A DNA stretch of 64,000 nucleotides from Acidovorax delafieldii (lineage in GTDB: Bacteria; Pseudomonadota; Gammaproteobacteria; Burkholderiales; Burkholderiaceae_C), in NCBI GenBank assembly GCA_002377855.1, contig DFQQ01000002.1:40163-104162 (forward strand), given 5' to 3'. Under the pieces are notes generated by a model that made no database searches, was not told the DNA's origin, and was given only the letters and a program-made list of their open reading frames with translations. Made by a program: the position numbers and the translations under genes. Below, piece after piece: positions 1 to 8,984 of this stretch. Position 1 is the stretch's first letter. Each line of letters opens with the position of its first letter.

Positions 1-2768
1 CGGACAAGCAAAAGCTGCTCGCCTATCTTCAGGCCAGCCACGGCACCGCTTCGGGAGACCGCAAGAAGATCACCATGGTGAAGAAATCCACCAGCGAGAT
101 CAAGCAGGCCGATGCCACGGGCAAGGCCCGCACTATCCAGGTGGAAGTGCGCAAGAAGCGCACCTTCATCAAGCGTGACGATGCGCTCGACGGCGTCGGT
201 GAGTCTGAAGAGGCTCCCAGCGCCGCAGCGTCGGCGGCGCTGCAAGCTGCCGAGCCGGTTTCTGCCCAGGACCAGGATCTGGCACGCCGCGAAGAGGAAG
301 CCCGTGGCCAGGCCGAGTTGATTCGCCGCCAAGAAGCCGAGTTGGCTGCTAAACGCGCGGAGCGCGAAGAGCGTGAACGCCGTGAGCGCGAAGCCGAAGA
401 GCGCGCTGCAGCCTATGCAGCGCAAGAAGCTGAACGCAAGGCCCAGGCCTCCGCCGTGAAGCAGGAAGCCACCCGCGAGCAAGCGGCTGAAACTGCAGCT
501 CGCAAGGCCGCGCAAGACGAAGCGCGCGAAAAAGCTGCCGCCGAGTCCAAGGCCCGCTCCGAAGAGGAAGCAGCACGTGCGGCCGATCTGGACGCCCGTC
601 GTCGCAAGGCCGAGGCCGAAGCAGCGGCCATTCGCTCCATGATGGCCACGCCCAAGAAGGCGGTCATGGTTGCCAAGAAGCCCGAGGAACCCAAGCCGGT
701 GGCCAAGCCTGCGGCCGTGGGCGACGCCAAGAAGGGCACCTTGCACAAGCCTGCCGTTGGTACCGGCACAGGGCCACGCAATGCAGGTGCCGCTGCGCCG
801 GCAGCGCCAGGTGCTGCGGGCAAGGAAGTCAAATCGGCCAAGCTCTCCTCCAGCTGGGCCAATGACACCGCCAAGAAGAAAGAAATCAAGACCCGCGGCG
901 ACAGCAGCGGTGGCGTGGGGCGCAACAACTGGCGCGGAGGCCCGCGTGGCCGCCGTGGTGACAATCGCGACCAGCGCGACGATCACCAGCACTCGGCTCC
1001 GGTCGAGGCGCGCATCATCGAAGTGCACGTGCCTGAAACCATCACCGTGGCAGAGCTGGCGCACAAGATGTCGATCAAGGCGTCTGAAGTCATCAAGGCG
1101 CTGATGAAGATGGGCCAGATGGTCACCATCAACCAGCCATTGGACCAGGACACCGCCATGATCGTGGTGGAAGAACTGGGCCACAAGGCAGTGGTGGCGG
1201 CACTGGACGATCCAGAAGCCTTCACTGACGAAGATGTTGCGCAGCAAAACGCCGAGGTGCTGCCACGCGCCCCTGTGGTCACCGTCATGGGCCACGTGGA
1301 CCACGGCAAGACCTCGCTGCTGGACTACATCCGCCGCGCCAAGGTGGCTGCTGGCGAAGCTGGTGGTATCACCCAGCACATCGGTGCCTACCATGTGGAA
1401 ACCCCACGCGGCATGGTGTCGTTCCTCGATACCCCCGGTCACGAGGCCTTTACGGCCATGCGTGCCCGCGGTGCCCAGGCCACCGACATCGTGATTCTGG
1501 TGGTGGCAGCGGACGACGGTGTCATGCCCCAGACCAAGGAAGCCATCAAGCACGCCAAGGCGGCTGGTGTTCCTATCGTGGTGGCCATCACCAAGGCCGA
1601 CAAGCCCGATGCCAACCCCGACCGCGTCAAGCAAGAACTGGTGGTGGAAGAGGTGGTGCCTGAAGAGTACGGCGGCGACTCGCCATTCGTGCCAGTGTCT
1701 TCCAAGACCGGCATGGGCATTGACGCGCTGCTGGAGCAAGTGCTGCTGCAAGCCGAAGTGCTGGAACTGAAGGCTCCGGTGGAATCGCTGGCCAAGGGCC
1801 TCGTGATCGAAGCCCAGCTGGACAAGGGTCGCGGCCCTGTGGCCACCGTGCTGGTGCAGTCCGGTACGCTGAAGGTGGGCGACATCGTGCTGGCTGGCCA
1901 GACCTACGGCCGCGTGCGCGCCATGCTGGACGAAAACGGCAAGGTCGCTAAGACCGCAGGTCCGTCGATCCCTGTAGAGATTCAGGGCCTGACCGAAGTG
2001 CCTCAGGCTGGCGACGACTTCATGGTGATGACCGACGAGCGCCGTGCGCGCGAAATCGCGACCTACCGTGCTGGCAAGTTCCGCAATACCAAGCTGGCCA
2101 AGCAGCAGGCTGCCAAGCTGGAAAACATGTTTGCCGACATGACAGCGGGCGAGGTCAAGACCCTGCCCATCATCGTCAAGGCCGATGTGCAAGGTTCGCA
2201 GGAAGCGCTGTCGCAGTCTCTGCTCAAGCTCTCGACCGACGAGATCAAGGTCCAACTGGTGTATGCCGGCGTGGGCGGTATCAGCGAATCTGACATCAAC
2301 TTGGCGATTGCGTCCAAGGCCATCGTTATCGGCTTCAATGTGCGCGCCGATGCCGGTGCCCGCAAGCTGGCCGAAGGCAATGGCGTCGACCTGCACTACT
2401 ACAGCATCATTTACGACGCTGTGGACGAGCTCAAGGTGGCAATGTCCGGCATGCTGGCCCCAGAGCAGCGCGAGGAAATCATTGGTACGGCCGAGATCCG
2501 CACCGTGTTCGTGGCAACGAAGATCGGCACCATTGCCGGCTCGTACATCACGTCCGGCATGGTTCACCGCAATGCACGCTTCCGCCTGCTGCGCGACAAC
2601 GTGGTGGTCTACACCGGCGAGGTCGATTCGATCAAGCGCCTCAAGGATGACGTGCGTGATGTCAAGGAAGGTTTTGAGTGCGGTATCAAGCTCAAGAACT
2701 ACAACGACATCAAGGAAGGTGATCACCTCGAGTTCTTTGACATCAAGGAAATCGCGCGGACGCTGTAA
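1..2768 (+). CDS. infB: translation initiation factor IF-2 (5' end outside window)
   Basis: IF-2 is the GTPase that brings initiator tRNA to the 30S subunit and promotes subunit joining. The frame is open from the first bases: codons from position 3 read DKQKLLAYLQASHG, typical of the IF-2 N-terminal domain, so the ATG at 75 is internal and the true start lies left of the window. About 921 residues are visible. They comprise a long charged Ala/Glu/Arg/Lys-rich linker, a second IF2_N module near base 1020, then the GTPase domain with GHVDHGKTS (about 1288-1314), DTPGHEAF and TKAD in the G4 position where many homologues have NKxD. Domains II to IV follow. It heads an operon with rbfA 18 bp downstream. 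Identity is certain; only the start is missing. Confidence 0.97.
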   Translation, partial: DKQKLLAYLQASHGTASGDRKKITMVKKSTSEIKQADATGKARTIQVEVRKKRTFIKRDDALDGVGESEEAPSAAASAALQAAEPVSAQDQDLARREEEARGQAELIRRQEAELAAKRAEREERERREREAEERAAAYAAQEAERKAQASAVKQEATREQAAETAARKAAQDEAREKAAAESKARSEEEAARAADLDARRRKAEAEAAAIRSMMATPKKAVMVAKKPEEPKPVAKPAAVGDAKKGTLHKPAVGTGTGPRNAGAAAPAAPGAAGKEVKSAKLSSSWANDTAKKKEIKTRGDSSGGVGRNNWRGGPRGRRGDNRDQRDDHQHSAPVEARIIEVHVPETITVAELAHKMSIKASEVIKALMKMGQMVTINQPLDQDTAMIVVEELGHKAVVAALDDPEAFTDEDVAQQNAEVLPRAPVVTVMGHVDHGKTSLLDYIRRAKVAAGEAGGITQHIGAYHVETPRGMVSFLDTPGHEAFTAMRARGAQATDIVILVVAADDGVMPQTKEAIKHAKAAGVPIVVAITKADKPDANPDRVKQELVVEEVVPEEYGGDSPFVPVSSKTGMGIDALLEQVLLQAEVLELKAPVESLAKGLVIEAQLDKGRGPVATVLVQSGTLKVGDIVLAGQTYGRVRAMLDENGKVAKTAGPSIPVEIQGLTEVPQAGDDFMVMTDERRAREIATYRAGKFRNTKLAKQQAAKLENMFADMTAGEVKTLPIIVKADVQGSQEALSQSLLKLSTDEIKVQLVYAGVGGISESDINLAIASKAIVIGFNVRADAGARKLAEGNGVDLHYYSIIYDAVDELKVAMSGMLAPEQREEIIGTAEIRTVFVATKIGTIAGSYITSGMVHRNARFRLLRDNVVVYTGEVDSIKRLKDDVRDVKEGFECGIKLKNYNDIKEGDHLEFFDIKEIARTL

Positions 2769-2786
2769 GGCGAAGGCTGCAAGAGC

Positions 2787-3167
2787 ATGGCTGCGAAGAA
2801 ATCCTCTACACCCAACCGCGCCTTCAAGGTGGCCGATCAGATCCAGCGGGATCTGACCGAACTGATCGCGCGCGAGTTGAAAGATCCGCGCGTAGGCATG
2901 GTCACGCTGCAAGGCGTCGAGGTGACTCCGGACTATGCCCACGCCAAGGTATTTTTCAGCCTGCTGGTGGGCGACCCTGTGGAAACGCAGGCGGCGCTCA
3001 ACCAGGCTGCGGGGTTCCTGCGCAATGGCTTGTTCAAGCGCCTGCATATCCACACGGTGCCGACCCTGCACTTCGTGTTTGACCGTACTTCAGAACGCGC
3101 TGCGGACATGAACGCCTTGATTGCCAAGGCAGTGTCTTCACGCGCCAAAGACGACGAGGACGCATGA
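2787..3167 (+). CDS. rbfA: 30S ribosome-binding factor A
   Basis: RbfA is a small KH-fold protein that binds the 30S subunit near the 16S 5' helix during late maturation and cold adaptation. The 126-residue product has the usual length and the family's N-terminal basic segment (RAFKVADQIQRDLTELIAREL), followed by DPRVGMVTLQGVEVTPDYAHAKVFFS. The ATG at 2787 follows infB by 18 bp. The stop codon overlaps the truB start (ATGA at 3164-3167), which points to translational coupling in an infB-rbfA-truB-typA operon. Confidence 0.95.
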   Translation: MAAKKSSTPNRAFKVADQIQRDLTELIARELKDPRVGMVTLQGVEVTPDYAHAKVFFSLLVGDPVETQAALNQAAGFLRNGLFKRLHIHTVPTLHFVFDRTSERAADMNALIAKAVSSRAKDDEDA

Positions 3168-4162
3168 CCGAGCGCGCTCCCCGCATCCGGGTGCAGCGGC
3201 GCCCGGTGCACGGAGTGCTGCTGCTCGACAAACCGCTCGGCCTTTCGAGCAACGACGCCTTGCAAAAGGTGAAGTGGTTGCTTCGCGCCGAGAAAGCGGG
3301 CCACACAGGCACGCTGGATCCGCTGGCGTCAGGGGTTCTGCCCTTGTGCTTCGGGGCCGCTACCAAGTTCAGCCAGCTGCAGCTGGAGGCGCCAAAAACC
3401 TATGAGGCCGTTGCGCTTCTGGGTGTGACCACCACCACTGGCGATGCCGAGGGTGAAGTGCTGGAGCGCCGGGAGGTGTCGCCCGAGCATGTGACGCCCG
3501 AACGTATAGCCGCCGTGCAGCAGCAGTTCACCGGCCCCATCAGCCAGGTGCCACCGATGCACAGCGCGCTCAAGAAAGACGGTAAAGCGCTTTACGAGTA
3601 CGCTCGCGCCGGCATTGCCGTGGAGCGCGAAGCGCGCCCAGTGGTCATTCATTCATTGAATTTAACCCTGGCGCACACAGAACAAGCGCAGGCAGCTATC
3701 AAAATGATAGTGACTTGCAGCAAGGGGACGTACATCCGTACTCTGGGAGAAGACATTGGTGCGGCGCTGGGGGTGGGGGCTCACCTGACCTTTTTGCGCC
3801 GCATTGATACGGGAGGCCTCGGTGTTGAGCGCTGCGTCACGCTGGCGCAGCTGGAGGCCATGGACGAGGCGGGACGTTTGGCCTGCGTCGAACCTCCCGA
3901 GTCGCTGCTGGTGGGGCACACACGTGTCACGTTGGACGGCGACAATGCAGCCCGATTCCTGTCGGGTGTGCGTCGCCGTGGACCCTGGCCTGACGCCAGT
4001 GCCGTGGCGGTTTTCGGCGACAAGCCCCCGGCACTGCTGGGGGTGGGCCATATCGTTGGCGGGGAGCTGGTGCCGGGCAGGCTCCTGAGTCCGCTGGAAA
4101 TTCAACAAATTTTGGAAAGCACGCCGCCGCACCCAGCCAGCGGCACATTGGAAAACTTATGA
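3164..4162 (+). CDS. truB: tRNA pseudouridine(55) synthase
   Basis: TruB isomerises U55 in the T-loop of tRNAs. The 332-aa protein carries the family core LLLDKPLGLSSNDALQKVK and the catalytic-Asp motif GHTGTLDPLASGVLP near residues 45-60, with a PUA-like C-terminal part. The start overlaps the rbfA stop and the stop overlaps the typA start, both as ATGA. Around 3659-3710 the coding sequence contains a copy, in reverse orientation, of the dispersed palindromic element. It is read in frame as roughly NLTLAHTEQAQAAIKMIV and falls before the conserved CSKGTYIRTLGEDIG segment, so the gene seems to tolerate it. Confidence 0.95.
   Translation: MTERAPRIRVQRRPVHGVLLLDKPLGLSSNDALQKVKWLLRAEKAGHTGTLDPLASGVLPLCFGAATKFSQLQLEAPKTYEAVALLGVTTTTGDAEGEVLERREVSPEHVTPERIAAVQQQFTGPISQVPPMHSALKKDGKALYEYARAGIAVEREARPVVIHSLNLTLAHTEQAQAAIKMIVTCSKGTYIRTLGEDIGAALGVGAHLTFLRRIDTGGLGVERCVTLAQLEAMDEAGRLACVEPPESLLVGHTRVTLDGDNAARFLSGVRRRGPWPDASAVAVFGDKPPALLGVGHIVGGELVPGRLLSPLEIQQILESTPPHPASGTLENL
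3659..3710 (-). repeat. dispersed palindromic element, copy a (inside truB)
   Basis: Reverse-orientation copy: arms GGCGC and AAGCGC flank a short centre and are followed by GGCAGCTATCAAAATGATAG. It matches the pattern of the intergenic copies at 15431, 26970 and 60448 but sits inside the truB frame. Confidence 0.6.
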
Positions 4163-5982
4163 CTAAACAAATCCGCAATATCGCGATCATTGCCCACGTT
4201 GACCATGGCAAAACCACCATGGTGGACCAGCTGCTGCGCCAGTCCGGCACGTTTGCCGACCACGAAAAGGTCGTGGACACCGTGATGGACAACAACGCCA
4301 TCGAAAAAGAGCGTGGCATCACCATCCTGGCCAAGAACTGTGCCGTGAGCTGGAAGGGTACGCACATCAACATCGTGGACACCCCCGGTCACGCGGACTT
4401 CGGCGGCGAAGTGGAGCGTGCCCTGTCGATGGTCGACAGCGTGGTGCTGCTGATTGATGCGCAGGAAGGCCCCATGCCCCAGACGCGTTTCGTCACCAAA
4501 AAGGCCCTGGCCCTCGGCCTGCGCCCCATCCTGGTGGTGAACAAGGTGGACAAGCCGGGTGCCAACCCCGACAAGGTCGTGAACGCTGCGTTCGATCTGT
4601 TCGACAAGCTCGGCGCTACCGACGAACAACTCGACTTTCCGGTGGTGTACGCCTCGGGCATCAACGGCTGGTCGTCGCTGGAAGAAGGCGCTCCGGGCGA
4701 ACAATGGGGCCCTGACATGTCGGCCCTGTTCGACACCATCTTGAGCCACGTGCCGCCAAACACCGGTGACCCGACAGCCCCGCTGCAATTGCAGATTTCG
4801 GCGCTGGATTTCTCCAGCTTCGTGGGCCGCATTGGCGTGGGCCGCATCAGCCAGGGTACCCTCAAGCCCATGATGGACGTGGTCGTCATGGAAGGCCCCG
4901 ATGGCAAGGCCGTGAAGGGCCGTGTGAACCAGGTGCTGACATTCCAGGGCCTGGACCGCATGCAGACGCCCCTGGCCGGCCCCGGCGACATCGTGCTGAT
5001 CAACGGCATTGAAGACATCGGTATCGGTGTGACCGTGACCGACCCTGCCAACCCCGCGCCCTTGCCCATGCTGAAGGTGGACGAGCCCACGCTGACCATG
5101 AACTTCTGCGTGAACACGTCGCCCCTGGCCGGCCGTGAAGGCAAGTTCGTGACCAGCCGCCAGATCTGGGATCGCCTGCAAAAGGAACTCCAGCACAACG
5201 TGGCCCTGCGCGTGAACGAGACCGACGAAGAAGGTATCTTCGAAGTGATGGGCCGGGGCGAACTGCACCTGACCATCCTCTTGGAAAACATGCGCCGCGA
5301 AGGGTACGAGCTGGCTGTTTCCAAGCCGCGCGTGGTGTTCAAGGACATCGACGGCGTCAAACACGAGCCTATCGAGCTGGTGACGGCTGACATCGAAGAA
5401 GGCCACCAAGGTGGCGTGATGCAGGCACTGGGTGAGCGCAAGGGCGAACTCGTGAACATGGAGCCGGACGGCCGTGGCCGCGTGCGCCTGGAATACCGCA
5501 TCCCGGCCCGTGGCCTGATCGGTTTCACCAACGAATTCCTGAACCTGACGCGCGGTTCGGGCCTCATCAGCAACATCTTCGACAGCTACGAGCCGCACAA
5601 GGGCGACATCGGCGGCCGCAAGAACGGTGTGCTGATCTCCATGGACGACGGTGAAATCTTCACCTACGCCCTGGGCAAGCTGGACGACCGCGGCCGCATG
5701 TTCGTGAAGGCGAACGACCCTGTGTACGAAGGCATGATCGTGGGCATCCACAGCCGCGACAACGACCTGGTGGTGAACGCCACGCGCACCAAGCAGCTGA
5801 CCAACTTCCGCGTTTCTGGTAAGGAAGACGCGATCAAGATCACGCCCCCCATCGACCTCACGCTGGAATACGGCGTGGAATTTATCGAGGACGACGAGCT
5901 GGTCGAGATCACGCCCAAGTCTGTGCGCCTGCGCAAGCGCCACCTGACCGAAAACGAGCGCAAGCGCGCAAGCCGTTCTTGA
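4159..5982 (+). CDS. typA: ribosome-associated translational GTPase TypA/BipA
   Basis: BipA/TypA is an EF-G-like GTPase that assists 50S assembly and stress or low-temperature growth. The 607-residue product is full length for the family. It has G1 AHVDHGKTT at residues 12-20, the G2 segment around RGITILAKN, G3 DTPGHADF, G4 NKVDKPGANP, an EF-G domain III/V-like second half and the family-specific C-terminal domain. The ATG overlaps the truB stop by 4 bp. A strong intrinsic terminator at 6039-6070 closes the operon. Confidence 0.97.
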   Translation: MTKQIRNIAIIAHVDHGKTTMVDQLLRQSGTFADHEKVVDTVMDNNAIEKERGITILAKNCAVSWKGTHINIVDTPGHADFGGEVERALSMVDSVVLLIDAQEGPMPQTRFVTKKALALGLRPILVVNKVDKPGANPDKVVNAAFDLFDKLGATDEQLDFPVVYASGINGWSSLEEGAPGEQWGPDMSALFDTILSHVPPNTGDPTAPLQLQISALDFSSFVGRIGVGRISQGTLKPMMDVVVMEGPDGKAVKGRVNQVLTFQGLDRMQTPLAGPGDIVLINGIEDIGIGVTVTDPANPAPLPMLKVDEPTLTMNFCVNTSPLAGREGKFVTSRQIWDRLQKELQHNVALRVNETDEEGIFEVMGRGELHLTILLENMRREGYELAVSKPRVVFKDIDGVKHEPIELVTADIEEGHQGGVMQALGERKGELVNMEPDGRGRVRLEYRIPARGLIGFTNEFLNLTRGSGLISNIFDSYEPHKGDIGGRKNGVLISMDDGEIFTYALGKLDDRGRMFVKANDPVYEGMIVGIHSRDNDLVVNATRTKQLTNFRVSGKEDAIKITPPIDLTLEYGVEFIEDDELVEITPKSVRLRKRHLTENERKRASRS

Positions 5983-6038
5983 TCTGACCTGCGCAACGCG
6001 CGCACAGGGCCCCAGGGCCTGTGCCCTGGTTGATGAAG

Positions 6039-6070
6039 AAAGGGCCCAGCGATGCTGTGGCCCTTTTTTT
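6039..6070 (+). terminator. intrinsic terminator of infB-rbfA-truB-typA operon
   Basis: AAAGGGCC/GGCCCTTT stem extended by CAGC/GCTG around a short loop, followed by a run of Ts. It lies 57 bp after typA and just before the DMT transporter start, which argues against any transporter start upstream of 6099. Confidence 0.85.
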
Positions 6071-6098
6071 ATGGTCTGCTTCTAGACATTGCCCACCC

Positions 6099-6974
6099 AT
6101 GTTGAAACTCACCCATTCTCGCGCTGTGTTGCTGATGGTGGCGGTGACCCTGCTCTGGTCCATCGCTGGCGTGGTCACGCGCCACCTGGAGCAGGCACGC
6201 AGCTTTGAAGTGACGTTCTGGCGCAGCTTTTTCACGTTGATAAGCCTGCTGGTCATGCTGCCTGCGCTGCAAGGGCGTGGCGTGTTTGGCACCCTGCGGC
6301 GGGGCGGGGCCGCATTGTGGCTGTCGGGGGTGTGTTGGGCCGTCATGTTCACGGCATTCATGGTGGCGATGATGCTCATGCCTGTTGCCAATGTACTGGT
6401 GACGATGGCGGCGGGGCCGTTACTGACGGCGTTGTTCGCGAGGGTTTTCATCGGCCACCGCATTGCTTTGCGCACCTGGGTTTCCATCAGCTTGGCTGGC
6501 CTGGGCATAGGCTGGATGTACGGATCGCAAATGGTAGGTTTGCCGCTGTCGGGCACGCTGGTGGCCTTGTGTGTGCCCGTCGCCGCTGCAGCCAACTGGA
6601 CAGTGGTGCAGCATTCCCAGCGGCATGGGCACGCGGTAGACCTGGTGCCGTCCGTGCTGGTGGGTGCAGTGCTCTCCGTGCTGGTCACTTTGCCGCTGGC
6701 CCTGCCCCTGCAGGCCACGCGACATGATTTATTCTTGCTGGCTGTGCTGGGGGTTTTTCAACTGGCCATCCCCTGCGTTTTGGCAGTGCGCTGCGGGCGC
6801 GTGCTCAAGGCCCCCGAGATGGCTCTGCTGGGTCTGCTGGAAGTGATCTTCGGGATCTTGTTGGCGTGGCTGGGGGCGGGTGAACGCCCGGCATCGGCTG
6901 TATTGGCTGGCGGCGCGCTGGTGATCGGTGCATTGGTTTTCAATGAAATGTTGGGTTGGAAGGAACAAAAATGA
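6099..6974 (+). CDS. DMT/EamA-family membrane transporter
   Basis: A 291-residue, very hydrophobic protein with about ten transmembrane segments in two EamA-like halves, as in drug/metabolite transporters. The N-terminus reads MLKLTHSRAVLLMVAVTLLW with the usual 'WS..GV.TR' end of the first helix, and the second half contains the family-like GLLEVIFGILLAWLGAGE near the C-terminus. I chose the ATG at 6099. An in-frame ATG at 6021 would run through the typA terminator and adds a non-hydrophobic stretch. The stop overlaps the next gene's start (ATGA, 6971-6974). Substrate is not predictable. Confidence 0.85.
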   Translation: MLKLTHSRAVLLMVAVTLLWSIAGVVTRHLEQARSFEVTFWRSFFTLISLLVMLPALQGRGVFGTLRRGGAALWLSGVCWAVMFTAFMVAMMLMPVANVLVTMAAGPLLTALFARVFIGHRIALRTWVSISLAGLGIGWMYGSQMVGLPLSGTLVALCVPVAAAANWTVVQHSQRHGHAVDLVPSVLVGAVLSVLVTLPLALPLQATRHDLFLLAVLGVFQLAIPCVLAVRCGRVLKAPEMALLGLLEVIFGILLAWLGAGERPASAVLAGGALVIGALVFNEMLGWKEQK

Positions 6975-8065
6975 CGGAGACAGTGTTGACTGAGGTGTTG
7001 AGCGAAGTGCGTGGTCAGGTGGGTTTCATCACCCTGAACCGGCCCCGGGCGCTGAATGCGCTTTCTTTGGGCATGGTGCGCGACCTGATGAGCACCTTGC
7101 TGGCCTGGCAGGCCGATGACCAAGTGCTGGCCGTAGCCATTCGTGGCAGCAATAAGGAAGGCCCCTTTGGCGCGTTTTGCGCGGGCGGCGACATCCGTTT
7201 TCTGCACCAGGCGGGTAGCCAAGGTAATCCGCTGATCGAGGATTTTTTCACGGAAGAGTACGCCCTCAATCACCTGATTCACAACTACACCAAGCCTTAC
7301 ATCGCCTTCATGGACGGCATCGTTATGGGCGGCGGCATGGGCATCAGCCAGGGCGCCGCCCTGCGCGTGGTGACAGAGCGCACCAAGATGGCCATGCCTG
7401 AAACCGCCATTGGCCTGTTCCCCGATGTGGGCGGTGGCTACTTCCTGAGCCGTTGCCCTGGCAGCGTGGGTGAGTGGCTGGCCCTGACGGGCGACACCAT
7501 TGGCGCGGGCGATGCCATCGAGAACCAGTTGGCCGACGGCTGTCTGCCGTCAGACCAGCAAGCTGCCGTGTGGGATGCGCTGGGCAGCCAGCACTTTGCA
7601 GATGGGCAAGCCATTCGCGCCTTTGTTGCTTCAAAATTTGTAGCTGCCAGCGCTCACCACACAAGCGCTAGAGCCGATATTGACCAATATTTTTCGCTGC
7701 CTACCGTGGGCGATATCGTGCGCGCCCTGGAGTCCGCCGATACCGACTGGGCGCGTGCCACAGCGGCCACGCTGCGCAAGCGCTCGCCCCTCATGCTGCA
7801 CGTGGTGCTGGAGCAAATCCGCCGTGCGCGCCACATGGGCCTGGCCGATGATTTGCGCATGGAGCGTGACATGGTGCGCCACTGCTTCTTCCTGCGCCCC
7901 GGCCAAAGCGAAACGGTGGAAGGCATCCGCGCCCTGGCGGTGGACAAGGACCACGCCCCCCGCTGGAACCCGGCGCGCATCGAAGATGTGACGCCCGCCA
8001 TGGTGGCGCCGTTTTTTGCAAGTCCCTGGCCAGCCCATTCCCACCCACTGGCCCATCTGAAGTAA
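6971..8065 (+). CDS. enoyl-CoA hydratase/isomerase family, 3-hydroxyisobutyryl-CoA hydrolase-like
   Basis: A 364-aa crotonase-fold protein of the longer 'ECH_2' type, the size of 3-hydroxyisobutyryl-CoA hydrolases of valine catabolism. Visible motifs are VGFITLNRPRALNALSLGM, the oxyanion-hole segment FCAGGDIRFLHQ, MDGIVMGGGMGISQGA, and MAMPETAIGLFPDVGGGYFLSR with the acidic residue expected for hydrolase activity. Start is the ATG at 6971 with GGAAGG just upstream; a TTG at 6956 is less likely. Bases 7631-7682 are a forward copy of the dispersed palindromic element read in frame as SKFVAASAHHTSARADID, lying between conserved blocks. It is coupled to the upstream transporter, but a shared role is speculation. 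Confidence 0.85.
   Translation: MTETVLTEVLSEVRGQVGFITLNRPRALNALSLGMVRDLMSTLLAWQADDQVLAVAIRGSNKEGPFGAFCAGGDIRFLHQAGSQGNPLIEDFFTEEYALNHLIHNYTKPYIAFMDGIVMGGGMGISQGAALRVVTERTKMAMPETAIGLFPDVGGGYFLSRCPGSVGEWLALTGDTIGAGDAIENQLADGCLPSDQQAAVWDALGSQHFADGQAIRAFVASKFVAASAHHTSARADIDQYFSLPTVGDIVRALESADTDWARATAATLRKRSPLMLHVVLEQIRRARHMGLADDLRMERDMVRHCFFLRPGQSETVEGIRALAVDKDHAPRWNPARIEDVTPAMVAPFFASPWPAHSHPLAHLK
7631..7682 (+). repeat. dispersed palindromic element, copy b (inside hydrolase gene)
   Basis: Forward copy: TCAAAATTTGTAGCTGCC, then AGCGCT, 8 nt, AAGCGCTAGAGCC. It is nearly identical in layout to the intergenic copies and contributes 17 codons to the CoA hydrolase-like gene without breaking its frame. 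Confidence 0.7.
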
Positions 8066-8102
8066 GGCGGGGTCTGCACAGCAGGTTTTGGCGTTGCCAC
8101 TG

Positions 8103-8130
8103 AAAAAGCCGCTGGATCAGCGGCTTTTTT
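8103..8130 (+). terminator. intrinsic terminator after the CoA hydrolase-like gene
   Basis: Perfect 12-bp stem (AAAAAGCCGCTG / CAGCGGCTTTTT) with a 3-nt loop and T-run. It may also serve smpB, which converges from the right. Confidence 0.85.
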
Positions 8131-8214
8131 TATCGGGCCCTGGGGCGCCTGACGGGTTTGCCGCGCCGCACCGTTGCGCCGGCAGGCTGAGTGCGACACC
8201 CTTGCACGCAACTC

Positions 8215-8688
8215 CTAGCGATTGCGGCTCTTCATTGCGCGCTCCACTTCGCGCTTGCCTTCGCGGTCCTTGATGGTGTCGCGCTTGTCGTGCTCTGCCT
8301 TGCCCTTGGCCAATGCAATTTCGCACTTCACAAATCCGTTTTTCCAATGCAGATTCAGGGGCACCAGGGTGTAGCCTTTTTGCTCTACCTTGCCGATCAG
8401 GCGTTTGATGTCGTCCTTTTTGAGCAGCAGTTTCTTGGTGCGCGCCGACTCGGGGTTCACGTGGGTGGACGCGGTCTTCAGCGGGTGAATCAGACACCCC
8501 AGCAAATACAACTCACCGTCGCGAATGAGCACATAGCCGTCGGTGAGCTGCACCTTGCCCTCGCGCAACGCCTTGACCTCCCAGCCGTGCAGCACCATGC
8601 CTGCCTCGTGGCGTTCTTCGAAGAAATAATTGAAAGCCGCCTTCTTGTTGTCAGCAATGCGGGACGTGGGATCGGGTTTTTTGGCCAT
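8215..8688 (-). CDS. smpB: SsrA-binding protein SmpB
   Basis: SmpB binds tmRNA and delivers it to stalled ribosomes for trans-translation. The 157-residue product shows the family signature IADNKKAAFNYFFEERHEAGMVLHGWEVKALREGKVQL, then YVLIRDGELYLLGCLI and the basic C-terminal tail (KGKAEHDKRDTIKDREGKREVERAMKSRNR) that mimics the tRNA anticodon stem. The length is normal. It is transcribed leftward, convergent with the CoA hydrolase-like gene and divergent from the ratA-like gene. Confidence 0.97.
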   Translation of the reverse strand: MAKKPDPTSRIADNKKAAFNYFFEERHEAGMVLHGWEVKALREGKVQLTDGYVLIRDGELYLLGCLIHPLKTASTHVNPESARTKKLLLKKDDIKRLIGKVEQKGYTLVPLNLHWKNGFVKCEIALAKGKAEHDKRDTIKDREGKREVERAMKSRNR

Positions 8689-8984
8689 GAGGAATTAGAT
8701 AAGACGCAAACCGGAAGATAAAAGGCCTCCCTACAATTGTCGCTGTCTCGCAACTGAATTCTAATTTCCTCTGGCCCGCAGAACCTGTTCAATATCTTTT
8801 CGGTATCGCGCACGCCTGCAAGTGTGCAGGTGCTGCCCCAACCCATACGCTGTCCGCACGCGCTTGTGCTTTTTCCTCGCTCCGAAAGCGCCGAACCCTT
8901 TCACCGGGGCATGCCCTTCGAAAAGATCTTGTACCGGCTCTTGTGCCTGCCAGCCACGATGCTGAGTGCAAAGGCCCTGTCTGC

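Noticed and set aside
4102..5943. 613-codon antisense frame over typA
   Set aside because: Shadow of typA codon bias; no RBS or family resemblance.
6021..6098. N-terminal extension of the DMT transporter
   Set aside because: It would start inside the typA terminator.
8689..8984. Gene in the smpB to ratA-like gap
   Set aside because: Only short shadow frames; the region looks like divergent promoters with a small CCTGCA/TGCAGG dyad.
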